Source: Salvator merianae (lineage: Eukaryota; Chordata; Lepidosauria; Squamata; Teiidae). Taken from it: 64,000 bases of DNA. Under the pieces are notes generated by a model. It was not told the origin of the DNA. It searched no databases and saw nothing but the letters and a program-made list of their open reading frames with translations. The translations under genes were made by a program, and so were the position numbers. The stretch is from contig QVOM02000023.1 of assembly GCA_003586115.2 (NCBI GenBank), positions 3,289,284-3,353,283 on the forward strand, read 5' to 3'. This document shows, in pieces, positions 54,540 through 64,000 of this stretch; within the stretch, counting starts at the first letter, position 1, and each line of letters starts with the position of its first letter.

Positions 54540-55150
54540 GGAGCCGCTGTGTCCAAAAATCCGGCGAGCGGTGAGGCACTGAATTATTTCCCCAGTTCCT
54601 GCCTCAAGAAGGACAGAGAGAAACAGAAACAGTTTAGGAAGGGAGCGAGCGAGTGGTAGAAAGGCGACGTATGCCCTCCCGGGAGCCGTAGCTTCGCCAA
54701 TGCCAGGTCACGACACAGAGCTCAATGTTCGGTACGCTCCCGGTCCCAGCGTCCGCGTCCAGCTGCCGCCATCCTGGGCTTCTCCATCCTTAGCACAGGC
54801 TCTTTAAAAGGAAGGGAAAAGACAATGAATTTTACCATGGAATAAATCAAACCCAGCTGTTGGTCAAGAAGAGTAGACATCCCTTTGTGAAGAGGTCGGT
54901 TTCTTTCACCATCCACGACGGCGCGTAACGGACTCGCCGGCACCGATAGCGGTCCCTACTCACTGGTCGCTTCTTGGCGGCGAGTCATTTAGGCCGGGTG
55001 CATCCAAGTGGTTGTTGGGGTGGGTGAGGTTTTTTTTGGGGGGGGGAACGAGAAGCATGGGTCATCCAAACGGCGCTCTACTCTACTTGGCACCCAAATT
55101 GCATGGCAGAGGAAGCAATGTTCGCCGCGAAGCCCGCCACAAGGGTTCTT
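54540..55150 (-). promoter_or_regulatory. CpG-denser stretch upstream of miR-199 (candidate promoter region)
   Basis: Directly upstream of the hairpin on its own strand, CpGs are clearly denser than in the flanks (for example ACGACGGCGCGTAACGG and CCAGCGTCCGCGTCC). A GCCGCCATCC site of YY1 type lies at about 54765 and a CCAAT pentamer at about 54696 (+ strand). No TATA box is visible. A promoter role for the primary miR-199 transcript is inference from position and composition only. Confidence 0.35.
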
Positions 55151-55254
55151 CGATCCACCTTGGCCACTTGCCTTTGCTGTTAGCCTCTGGCTACCACGAG
55201 AGTGATTGGAGTCCCCCTCCTTTGTGACCTCCCCCGCCCCCCTCCCACTCAGCA

Positions 55255-55335
55255 TCTGGCACTCATGTTCCTCCCTCCCTCCCTCCGTCATTTCTTGCCT
55301 TTGAACCCTCCCTCCCTCCCTCTTCCCCTTCCCTT
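55255..55335. repeat. (CCCT)n-rich low-complexity tract
   Basis: Two runs of TCCCTCCCTCCC-type sequence in a pyrimidine-rich stretch. Confidence 0.85.
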
Positions 55336-56702
55336 GCTTCTCTTCTGCACTTCTGCTTCAATTGACGTGGCAATTCAAAAACTAACTCGACGCGAAGGAG
55401 GGGCTTACCAGCTGCTGGGAAGGTCAAAGTTCAACAGGAACTGAGCTGTCTGGTGGATAAAGTTGCGCGGGAGGTGGGGGTGGGTGGGTGGGAGAGGAGA
55501 AAGCGCCATACCTTGGATGGAGAGTCAAGGAATGCTGCCTTCCCTCTGCTGCGCGGCTCCCGTGTAGCGATTCCAGATGTGGTTCAGGCCATGTGTTCTG
55601 TTTCCTCTGTGGTGTGGTGGGGATAAAGAGGACTTTATGTGCGCTCTGTAAACCCATCAGCACATCAACCAGAGAGGGAGGGTGGGGGCACCGTGAAGGG
55701 AAAACTCAAAAGTCATAGATGGAGCCAGAAGTGAAGAAAAACAAAAGCTACCCCTCCGATTTGGAAGACCCGTCTGCGTCCCTTGGCTGTCGGAGGACTG
55801 CGGAAGCGTCCCTCCACGTCTCGGGGGCGTGGAGGCACGAGAAGTCAACTTCGTTAAGCTGTGTCATCTGCTCGCAGTCAAGGGAAGCTGTGATGTCTGC
55901 TGGCTGAGTTGGTCCATCTGTTCAAAAATCTGGACAGGGCCCAGATCCTAAGAGGCGTCTTTCTCCGGCTTGGATGTGCATCCTTGTGGTCTGTGCTAGC
56001 TAAGGCTGATGGAAGCTGTAGTCCAAATCATCTGCTAGGGGCTGGTTGGTGAAGATTCTGATCTGAGGAGTATCTGGCATCAGAGGGCCCACACACAGGT
56101 CTTACCTTCCTCCAATAAGCGCCTAGGCCATTGCCTGGTTGGGAAGAAACAAAATGTGTCACGCTTTGTTAAGAGCCATCCATTTGCTGGATGGAAACCA
56201 GAGAGATCGGAGAGCAAAATGAGTTGGGACAGCTGTTTGAACCTTTGCCATGGGTGCATTGAGAATCTGAAGACGCAGATAACTTATGACCTCCGAGTGT
56301 GGTTGAACTCCAAGTCCTTAGCCATCACCCCTCACCAGTGTGGCCAAGATGGATGGACAATAGACTAGACAACTCCTCCCTTCTCTGGTCAATGAAGCCA
56401 GCTGTCTTGCTCAGGTCAATGGTGAGAACATCCCAAAAGGCTGGGAAACTTCCCATTCCACTTCCCCACCAGCAGGGTCACAAGATGGCCTCAACCCTTC
56501 TCCTTGCAGGCACCAAAAGGTTGTAGGTGGGTGAGAAGCACAGCAAATCTAAACACATCCTGGTGTCCAGTAGGGCCAGGGAGAAAAAAGGAACCATCTT
56601 TCTTGTTATCTTTCTTTCAAAAACTCTTACAAGTCAGGACTGGGTGTAATGAGTGAGGTTTTCATTCTTTCTTCTGCATAACACACATACAAACAGAACA
56701 GC

Positions 56703-57082
56703 TTGATTGTGTCTGACTCTTCGTGACCCCATGGAGCACAGCATACCAAGACCTTCTGTCCTCCATGGTCTCCTGAAGTTCACCCAAGTTGATATTTGTT
56801 GGTTCCATGACACCCTCTGTTCATCTCATCCTCTACCGTCCTTGATCTCCTTCCAGTCCAAGGGATTCCCAGAAGCCTTCTCCAGCACCACAGGTCAAAT
56901 TGTTCATGGCTTCCATGACACTCTCTGTCCATCTCCTCCTCTGCCGTCCCCATCTCCTTTTACCTTCCATCTTTTCCAGCATCAGGGTCTTTTCCCATGA
57001 GACCTATCTTCTTGTTATGTGGTCAAAGGATTTTGCTTCAGTTTCAGGATTTGTTCTTCCAGTGAACAATCAGGGATCTTCT
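56703..57082 (-). mobile_element. BovB LINE 3' region, copy A
   Basis: The + strand shows TGTCTGACTCTTCGTGACCC, CATGGAGCACAGCATACCAA, CATCTCATCCTCTACCGTCC and CATCAGGGTCTTTTCCCATG. This is the reverse complement of the BovB 3' part. It lies 395 bp from the same markers in copy B and lacks the extreme 3' tail. Confidence 0.85.
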
Positions 57083-57540
57083 TTGTTGTTCAGTCGTTCA
57101 GTCATGTCTGACTCTTTGTGACCCCATGGACCTCAGCACACCAGGGCCTTCTCTCCTCCACTGGCTCCTGAAGTTTGCCCAAGCTCACGTTCATTGCTTC
57201 CATGATACCATCTATCCATCTCATCTTCTGCCATCCTCGATCTCCTCGCAGTCCAAGGGACTCTCAGAAGTCTTCTTCAGCACCACAAGTCAAAAGCATG
57301 GATTGTTCATGGCTTCCATGACGCTTTCTGTCCACTTGGTCCTCTATTGCCTCTTCTCCTCTTGCCTTCCATCTTTTCCAACATCAGGGTCTTTTCCTGG
57401 GTCTTCTTCTCATTATGTGGCCAAAGTGTTTGTGTTACAGCTTCAGGATTTGTCCTTCCAGTGAGCAGTGAGGGTTGATTTCCTTGAGTGTTGACTGATT
57501 TGATCTCCTTGCAGTCCAAGGGACTCTCAAAAGTTCCTTA
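57083..57540 (-). mobile_element. BovB LINE 3' region, copy B, with 3' terminus
   Basis: It starts TTGTTGTTCAGTCGTTCAGT, the reverse complement of the BovB 3' tail, then CATGTCTGACTCTTTGTGAC, CATCAGGGTCTTTTCCTGGG and GATCTCCTTGCAGTCCAAGG. It is head-to-tail with copy A. Both are 5'-truncated. Confidence 0.88.
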
Positions 57541-57777
57541 ATATACGTTAAAAAGAAAAATCCTGATTTTATTCCGTTATAATTATGCAGGGTTTTCCCC
57601 TAGTTCTGCCGATAACTTCTTCTAAGATGTCTCTGTGCTGTGTTCATGCCTGGTGCTTTCTATACCAGATAAATAGATCGGTCCTACTAAAATATTCTGA
57701 GAATGGGGAAAGTTAGGCATCTGCAGGGACTTTCCTTGACTTTTTCTGTGCAGCCTACAGTGCGAAAGTTGTACAGT

Positions 57778-58140
57778 AGAAATGTGCCAAGCCGGTTCAG
57801 TTGGTTTGCAATTCGCAGCGAATCGGCTAGTTCGTGAATGTTCGCATCAAACTGAACATTCGTTTGTTCGAATTTCCAAAAATTTGACTAAACTGAACCA
57901 GTCCTCCACATGCAAACATGGACTATTCAATCAAACAGTTTGCATTTGCTGTGTTTCCCCCCTTGAAACAGGCATTTTTCAGTGGAAAAATGGTATTCCT
58001 TGTTTTTAAATCAGTTTGAAATCATTCACAAAGGACTGTTCGTTCAATTGACTGGTTCTTTGTCGAACCGAACAGGCAGGTCTTCTGTTCAATGACAAAC
58101 TGAACACATGATTTCGGTTTGCGCACCTCTCTTTTGTGTG
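57778..58140. mobile_element. hAT-like element related to 47778
   Basis: The left end AGTAGAAATGTGCCAAGC and right end GGTTTGCGCACCTCTC are degenerate inverted termini. The interior shares GGCATTTTTCAGTGGAAAAATGG-type text and CGAA-rich words with the 47778 element (there TTCAATGGAAAAATGGTATT). No clean duplication is seen. Confidence 0.55.
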
Positions 58141-59307
58141 GTAGGTGATTCTAAGAGGAGAATCATCTCCTACGTGATTCCTGACGATAGACCAAACCAG
58201 CTGCTCACGTCCAGACGCGTGGCCGGTCTGATCTATCCAGCACACAGAGCTCGGTGCTATTTTGCTGGACCACCTGAAATGGCCCCCGGAAGAGCTCCAG
58301 ATTTGGGCCAGATTGTTCCATCCAGCCCAAGACAGGGCACCTCAGTGGGCCCTGTACAACCACAGCCTGTATGTCCGAAAGCAGGTTTGGAACAATCTAC
58401 AAAGTTGATGAAAAATCTTGAGACGTTTACCCAACGGGGAGCGATCTTGCTTTGCCTTTGTTTGCAAGGAAGTATGATTTGAAGCAACAATAACGTCGCT
58501 TCCACGAGGAAAAACATTATGTCTCACCTAGCTCATTTTGACATGTGAGCAACCAAGACTGGACATCGGATTCTGCCCTTTTTCCAGATGACTGGGAGCG
58601 TGCTACAAATGCCTTTGAAGCCCGCAATTGCAACTTATATCACCAAATGGCAGAGCGAAAGATTGGCACAGAATTTGAATGTGATGGTTTACACCAGTTC
58701 CTCCAAATCTGAAGGCAATTGCTATAATTTAAGAAGAGACCTTTGCCACACCTGGGGTTGTGTGCGTAGCTGTCCATCAGCCATTGTCTGCCAGGGATTG
58801 GGCCAAACCTCATCAGAGCTGATGGACATCTGGTGGTAGCCAGTTCCTTCTGGACGGAACCAGAAAACTTCCTTCTCTCCACATATAAGCTGAGCACGGT
58901 TATGGTTATGTTGCTGCACTTCTGGGATCATGACCCTCCTTTCCTTTTCTGACAGCCCGACCACCGGCCAAAAGTGCGTCGTGGTGCGTGAATACTGCGG
59001 ATGGAGGCCTGAAGGCGCCATCCGGAATGGTGCTCACTGATAACAGACAGACGCGGAGGCGGGAGGGCGCGGTCCCACTTCCACGAGCTGTTTCACATCC
59101 AGCCCACCCGCGTGCGGCAGCATCCCGGTTGATTATTGCACCTGGCTGAGACAAGGACATGCCCCTAGGATTGGGAGGTGTGAAAGTGAAAGAAAGAGAC
59201 TCGTGTGGTGATTTGACCTGACGGAGTCCGCCGCCATCCTCTTCCGATGCGTCACAAACGTCTGTTTCTGCCTTCACCCCAGGTTGCAGAAAACAACACT
59301 CTGTGTG

Positions 59308-59690
59308 CACTTATTTATTTATTTATTACGTTTATATCCCACCTTTCACCTGGAGGTCCCGTACCGTAACGTATGATGAAACGAGTACTAAAACATATTT
59401 AAAAACATAACCCATCCAGCCTTCTTCCTTCTCACCCTGGCAGAGGAACTAGGAATCAGAGGTGAAGAGATACATTTTAACCAAGCACCGAAAACCATAT
59501 AAAGTTGGTGCCTGGCACAGGTCCATTGGGAAGCTATTTTAAAGCTTGGTGGGGAGGGGCCACCACAGAGAAGGTCCTTTCTCATGCTGCGGCCCCTTGC
59601 ACCTCAGAAGGCAACGGAACTACAAGGAAGCCCTCCCTTTATAATCTTCAAGCCTGGGCAGGCCTATATCAGATGTCGTAAGAAGCAGAG
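59308..59690 (-). mobile_element. Retroelement 3' part, minus strand, family uncertain
   Basis: (TTTA)n, then CGTTTATATCCCACCTTTCA, a run of A/T-rich text, and CATTTTAACCAAGCACCGAA, GGGGCCACCACAGAGAAGGT. The same GGGGGCTACCACGGAAAAGG block recurs near 47195-47225 and, weakly, near 62060. It is probably a CR1/L2-like LINE 3' region. Confidence 0.4.
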
Positions 59691-61622
59691 ACGAGGAACT
59701 GAGCTTCTTCGACCCAACCCTGCCCACATTGTCCTGTGAGCCTCAGACCCAAGGAAGGATGCTCTCGAACCAGCAATGCTGGCTCATTTGGGTCCTGAGC
59801 TGAGGGCTCCCTCCTCAACCCTCTGCTCCTCGAGGCAGCCCCCCCTCCTCCTGCCAGGATTGCCTTACTCCTAGCGCTGAGCTGCCGCTGGGCTGTTTAG
59901 CCACTGCACACACGGCTTGATTGCTAACACATGGGCAGGGGGCGCCCAGCCAGAACTTTGAAGGCCTCGGCCCTCGGCAGCTCGTTACACACTTTCCTGT
60001 CTCCGCATCCAGGAAATGAAGTCAGAGCCTTGATATAAAACAGGCGAGGCTGAAAGGAGAGAAGATGGAAATACTGGAGCGACGGAGGCCAGGAATTCAG
60101 AAAGAAGAGGAAAGGGGCCCAAATGTATACACGAGGAGGTCACCAGGGCCGCCATAGGGGTGGCCCCCGAGGCTCCCTCGCCTCCCATCCCTGAATAGTC
60201 CGGCGGCTCGGTCCGTCCTTACGGGTGCTGGGCTCCACGGCGCTGGATCTTCTCTCCGACCTCCCACTTGGCGCTTTGTCTCTAGCTCTGGGGGTGGCGT
60301 GTGGACGGCGTCCAGGACGGCTGCAAAGCATATGTGGGAATTATCCTCCCAGTGATGGGCAGGGATGGGGCAGGGCAAAAACAGCCTCCTCGCGCCGGCC
60401 AGAGGAAAGACAAGAGCTTTTCAGGAGCAGAGGGGAAGCGCAAGGCAGGGTCCTCCTACTTCGGCTTCTCGTAGGCGGCCAGCTCTACTCCGTGGAGTGC
60501 TGCCATCTTGGAAAGGAAAAAAACCCGCTACAGAACTGCCCCACCGCGCACGGTTCCACCCCCTTGGCTTCTTTCAGTGCCCGCCTTTTTGGGCAGGCAA
60601 GAGCAAACGGAACAACAAGACCCAAACCCCCTCTTGTGCAATACGGTGCCGTGAGCTGCTTTTTCCCCGTCATTTTCCTTGCGGCCAGAATTTGTGTGTG
60701 TCATGCCGATGTCTCATCTGGAGCGGTTTCCAGGAATGGAACTGTGTAATTGCTGAACAACGTGGTCAGCAGTGGTAGGATCCTGGACTGAATGTTCCCC
60801 GGAGTAAAAATAACAGCAATTTGCCCTTAGAGAGTTAGCATGCCAGACAGCTCAGCTTCGGATCCCTGTTCCCTGACATGCTACATTTCTGCAGGCAGGG
60901 AGGCTTTAAATGCGGAAAGGTATCTGTCAAGGACGGAATCGGTTATCTTCTGGAAGTTTTGGCATGGCCCTCCATGCTTCTGCTTTTTGACAGGAGCATG
61001 AAAAGCTAATCAGAAAAATGCCCCTTTGGGAGAACGCATGCATTAGATGTACTGCAATAAATTGGGGAAGAGAGGTGCTGCTAACATGGTTCAGAAAGAC
61101 CACAGAAGTATGTTGATTTTATTTCCTTTTAAGTGCAGCATTTCTAAGCCTTGCACATTGTATCTTCTTTAATAATCCAGGCGGGTGTCGTTTCGATCCA
61201 GCCGTTCGTTAGCTTTAAATCTGCCATTAAGGGCTTTGGCTGTGACACTGGGGGGGGGTAGAACCTTCCGCTGGTGCCCGCGGGCACCGGCCATCCTGCG
61301 CGTTAAGGCTTCCCACCTTGTCTCTGTTCACCTCTTGCTTGAAAAAGCAAAGGCCTCTTCTGCAAAAATCCAGGCAGATTGGATGCAGTCATAATTCTCT
61401 CTTTTAATATACCCCTTTGGTTCCCTTTGACATCCAGGCGTTCATCTTTCCCAAACCATCTTTCCGTTCTCTTGTATCGTAAATTTTGTTGTTGGTGGTT
61501 TATACTCTTTTGGTGGGAAGCCCTTCATAGTTTTTCCCCTTCAGTTTCTTGCGTCAAAGTCTTTGCTTTGTGGGCAAAAATGTCGGGTTTTCTTGTCTTT
61601 AATATAGCAGTGGCCAAACTTT

Positions 61623-61832
61623 GGCTGCATCCACATACACTAAAAAGTGTCTCAAAAGCAACTTAGAGGTGGTGCCGTGTGGCAGCGACTGTCCCCATCC
61701 CACTTCTAATCCACATTAAAAGCCAGAAAATGTACTTCATTAGGATGGAAACACTACTGTGTGTCAGCTACCACCTCTAAGCCGCTTTCGAGCTCCTTTT
61801 TTTTTTTTTTTTTACTGCATGTGGATGCAGCC
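61623..61832. mobile_element. Foldback MITE (210 bp) with internal poly-T
   Basis: GGCTGCATCCACATACACTA at the left is mirrored by TACTGCATGTGGATGCAGCC at the right. The inner arms AACTTAGAGGTGGTGCCG and AGCTACCACCTCTAAGCCGC also pair. A T17 run (about 61797-61813) sits next to the right arm. A relative lies at 26945. Confidence 0.75.
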
Positions 61833-63539
61833 CTAGCAGTCAGACTTACAGATTTAGGCACAAAACTATAAACTCTAATGTAAAATAAAAACAAAAAATG
61901 AAAACATAATTGAAAATTCAGTAAGGAGGTTCCTGGGAACTAAAAGCACAGCATTCACAGATAAAGACGGTATAAGAGCCGGGAGCAGGAGTAGGTGTTT
62001 TGGAAGAGGGTGGTTTTCAAGATATCAGTAGGGATGGTGTCATCCTTACTAATAATGGAAGGGTGTTCCAAAGCTGAGAAGCAGCTACCAAGAAGGCCCT
62101 GTTCTGTGTGCTCATCAGCTGTGCTTCTCTTGCTGGTGGCCCACGGAGAAGGGTTCCTTCTGTTGACCATATGTGGTGAGCGGAACTACGTGAATTGTCC
62201 ACATTTGTCTACTGATGGTATTTTGCAGATTTCCCACCCACCCAAAAACACCTGCCTCCGTTTTCCTGAAAAATGGGGAAAAAACGATATTGGCTAGCAT
62301 GCTGCCATGTCAATGCAAGAAAATCCTTGCATGCAGTACCTATAATATATACCTGCATGGAGGTGGTGTTGGCACAGTACAGGTGGGAGAGAAAAGTAGA
62401 AATACGTACATCTAGGCTGCTTCAATTGCTTGCCCCTTCATTCACAAAACCAGGATGTGTGTTTCCCACTGGATGAAAACACTTAACTTCACGGTTTCTT
62501 TCTTCTCTCCTTGTGGCCTGAACAAGCTTTGCAGGTTTTGTGGAAAAAAAAAAAATACAACTTCTATCCCCACAAACTCATTTGCTATAGAGGTGATAAT
62601 GGGATGGTTTTCCACACAGCAGAAAGCATTGCGTTTACCGTGTCCCTGCTATCAACTCTCCTTTTGGCTGCTGGTATTAGAATAGGAAAGAAACATTTTA
62701 GCAGCAAGGAAAGAAACTACGATGCTACAATATAACAGCCCACTTGGTTTGGGGAGTTACAACTGGTTTCAAGTTTTGTAGTGTGTGCTACCGGTGAAGT
62801 CACAGGTTGCAGAAAAAGACGTAACATGCCAACCCAGAAGCAAGATGCTATTGATGATCCTCTCATTTTCTTTTAACTTTTTTTGGGATCGCCCTTTAGT
62901 CTGAAAGGTTCTTAGAGACCTTAAGAACCAAATATTTTTGCCCAGAAGCAAGCAACTTTTGAAATCAGAGGGGATTTGTCCTGTGGAGGGGTATTGGGAG
63001 CTAGCTGGTAAAAGAGGAAAGTTAAAATTAAAAAAGGCAACTTTGGGAGTAAGGGGCAGCTGATCAGATTGCTCCCTCGCTCTTTCTGTCTGGCTTTTGG
63101 CTTTCCCTTTGCTTGGGAAGAGCGGGGAGGGGGGAGCCTAACTGAGAACGAAATGAGCAAAAAGTCTGCCATCTGGAAGCAGTTTGGTGACCTGTGGTTT
63201 GTGAAATGAGTTTGCAAGGCCTCAGCAAAGCCAGGCTGCAGAAAGCAGAGCCCCACCCACCCTATGGGGGCCTCCGACTGTGTGTGGGTTGCGAATGCAA
63301 GAGAACCGCTGCTTACAGGTTTAGGTTTGCGGATGGATTGAAGGACCGAATTCCAGGCTGGACCCAGGCTGCCGTAGAGCAACTCCTCTGCGAATCTACG
63401 GCAGCCTCTGCTTATTCTGCACCTCCTATTTTTAAACACGGCAATGTGTTAAAGGGTTTGCTTGCAGGGTTGCTGAACGCGCCGCAAAGACAACTCAGAA
63501 GGCCCAGTGGCCAGTAGTTGCCTGCGGCTTGTTTTCAGG

Positions 63540-63890
63540 CAAGACCTGCTGAGATTCCTGCCGTTGTTGCTGGGTGCCGGCAAGTCACTCCTGACTCCTG
63601 GTTGACTGCATGGGCCCCTCTGTGCAGTTTTCTTGGCAGAGTTACAGAAGTGGTTTGCCATTGCCTACTTCGAGGGAGAGGCTGGGGATTGAACCAACGA
63701 CCCTCTGTTTTCCAGGTGTCTTGCTCTGCTACTGAGCCACGGACTCTCCCAGACTCCATGAGCCCCTCTATGCAGTTTTCTTGGCAGTGATACAGAAGTG
63801 GTTTGCGATTGCCTACTTCTGGGAAGAAGCTGGGGATTGAACCGGCAACCCTCTGCTTTCCAGGCAGTTTGCTCAACCACTGAGCAAACC
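63540..63890 (-). mobile_element. Dimeric tRNA-derived SINE, minus strand
   Basis: Read on the minus strand, two heads follow each other: TTTGCTCAGTGGTTGAGCAA with GCCGGTTCAATCCCCAGC, then GTGGCTCAGTAGCAGAGCAA with GTTGGTTCAATCCCCAGC. Each is followed by a body of the form AAACCACTTCTGTATCACTG, CCAAGAAAACTGCATAGAGG. The last unit ends GAGTGACTTGCCGGCACCCA, GCAACAACGGC, similar to a BovB tail. A- and B-box-like motifs are clear, but these are SINE heads, not tRNA genes. Confidence 0.75.
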
Positions 63891-64000
63891 TCCTATGTTG
63901 AAATTCCTAGGTGTCTATTAAAGTGGCAGGAGCCCTGCCTCTGTTCCTTCAAACCATCCCAACAGTGCCCACTCAGATGCCTTTGTTTGTGTCACAGGCC

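Noticed and set aside
58585..58740. Acceptor-like TTTTTCCAG followed by an open stretch (DWERATNAFEARN)
   Set aside because: It does not match the next dynamin PH exon or any family I know, and no donor in a sensible phase follows.
60225..60749. 174-codon + strand open frame in a CpG-richer region
   Set aside because: A second overlapping frame of similar length exists in another phase, as expected of GC-rich non-coding DNA. No homology is recognised.
63194..63517. 107-codon + strand frame and a 172-codon minus frame overlapping it
   Set aside because: They oppose each other in unrecognised intronic DNA, and neither has a domain.
63660..63885. tRNA-like A and B boxes on the minus strand
   Set aside because: They are followed by SINE body sequence and lack a proper tRNA fold. 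They are SINE heads.

Overview
The window is a piece of a vertebrate genome, almost certainly from a squamate reptile (lizard or snake). The case for this is the repeat content: BovB LINE pieces, CR1/L3-type LINE pieces, tRNA-derived SINEs with the squamate 3' end (GCCGCTTTGAGT then GGGGTATAAA), and very many short inverted-repeat DNA elements. It carries one recognisable protein gene, dynamin 1 (DNM1), on the + strand. Fourteen coding exons are visible. They encode residues 79 to 557 in mammalian DNM1 numbering without an indel: most of the GTPase domain, the bundle/stalk region, and the first half of the PH domain. Exons 1-2 lie to the left. The exons after the first PH exon lie to the right, because none is found between 41986 and 64000.

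Layout: exons 3-9 sit at 496-9798 with short introns. The mutually exclusive stalk exons 10a (11056-11194) and 10b (18964-19102) follow, then a 10.3 kb intron and exon 11 (29430-29516). Exons 12 and 13 (31521-32553), a 12-nt microexon (35241-35252) and the first PH exon (41872-41985) complete the set. Every exon joins in frame. The intron after exon 9 starts with GC, not GT, and it is the intron feeding the 10a/10b choice.

The last intron, more than 22 kb and still open at the window end, carries a miR-199 hairpin on the minus strand (54469-54529). This is the position of MIR199B antisense inside DNM1 in mammals. A CpG-denser stretch lies just upstream of the hairpin on its own strand.

The remaining introns are dominated by repeats. 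These include a family of 0.2-0.7 kb elements with GGCC-TTTC-GCAC termini and, where legible, 3-bp target duplications (PIF/Harbinger-like); hAT-like MITEs with 8-bp target duplications; foldback elements; BovB, CR1 and SINE copies; and several tandem arrays. The most unusual repeats are a 108-bp in-frame tandem array inside a BovB reverse-transcriptase fragment and a long palindromic element inserted in another foldback element, whose empty site can be reconstructed from a second copy in the window. I found no other protein-coding gene, no tRNA or rRNA gene and no CRISPR array.
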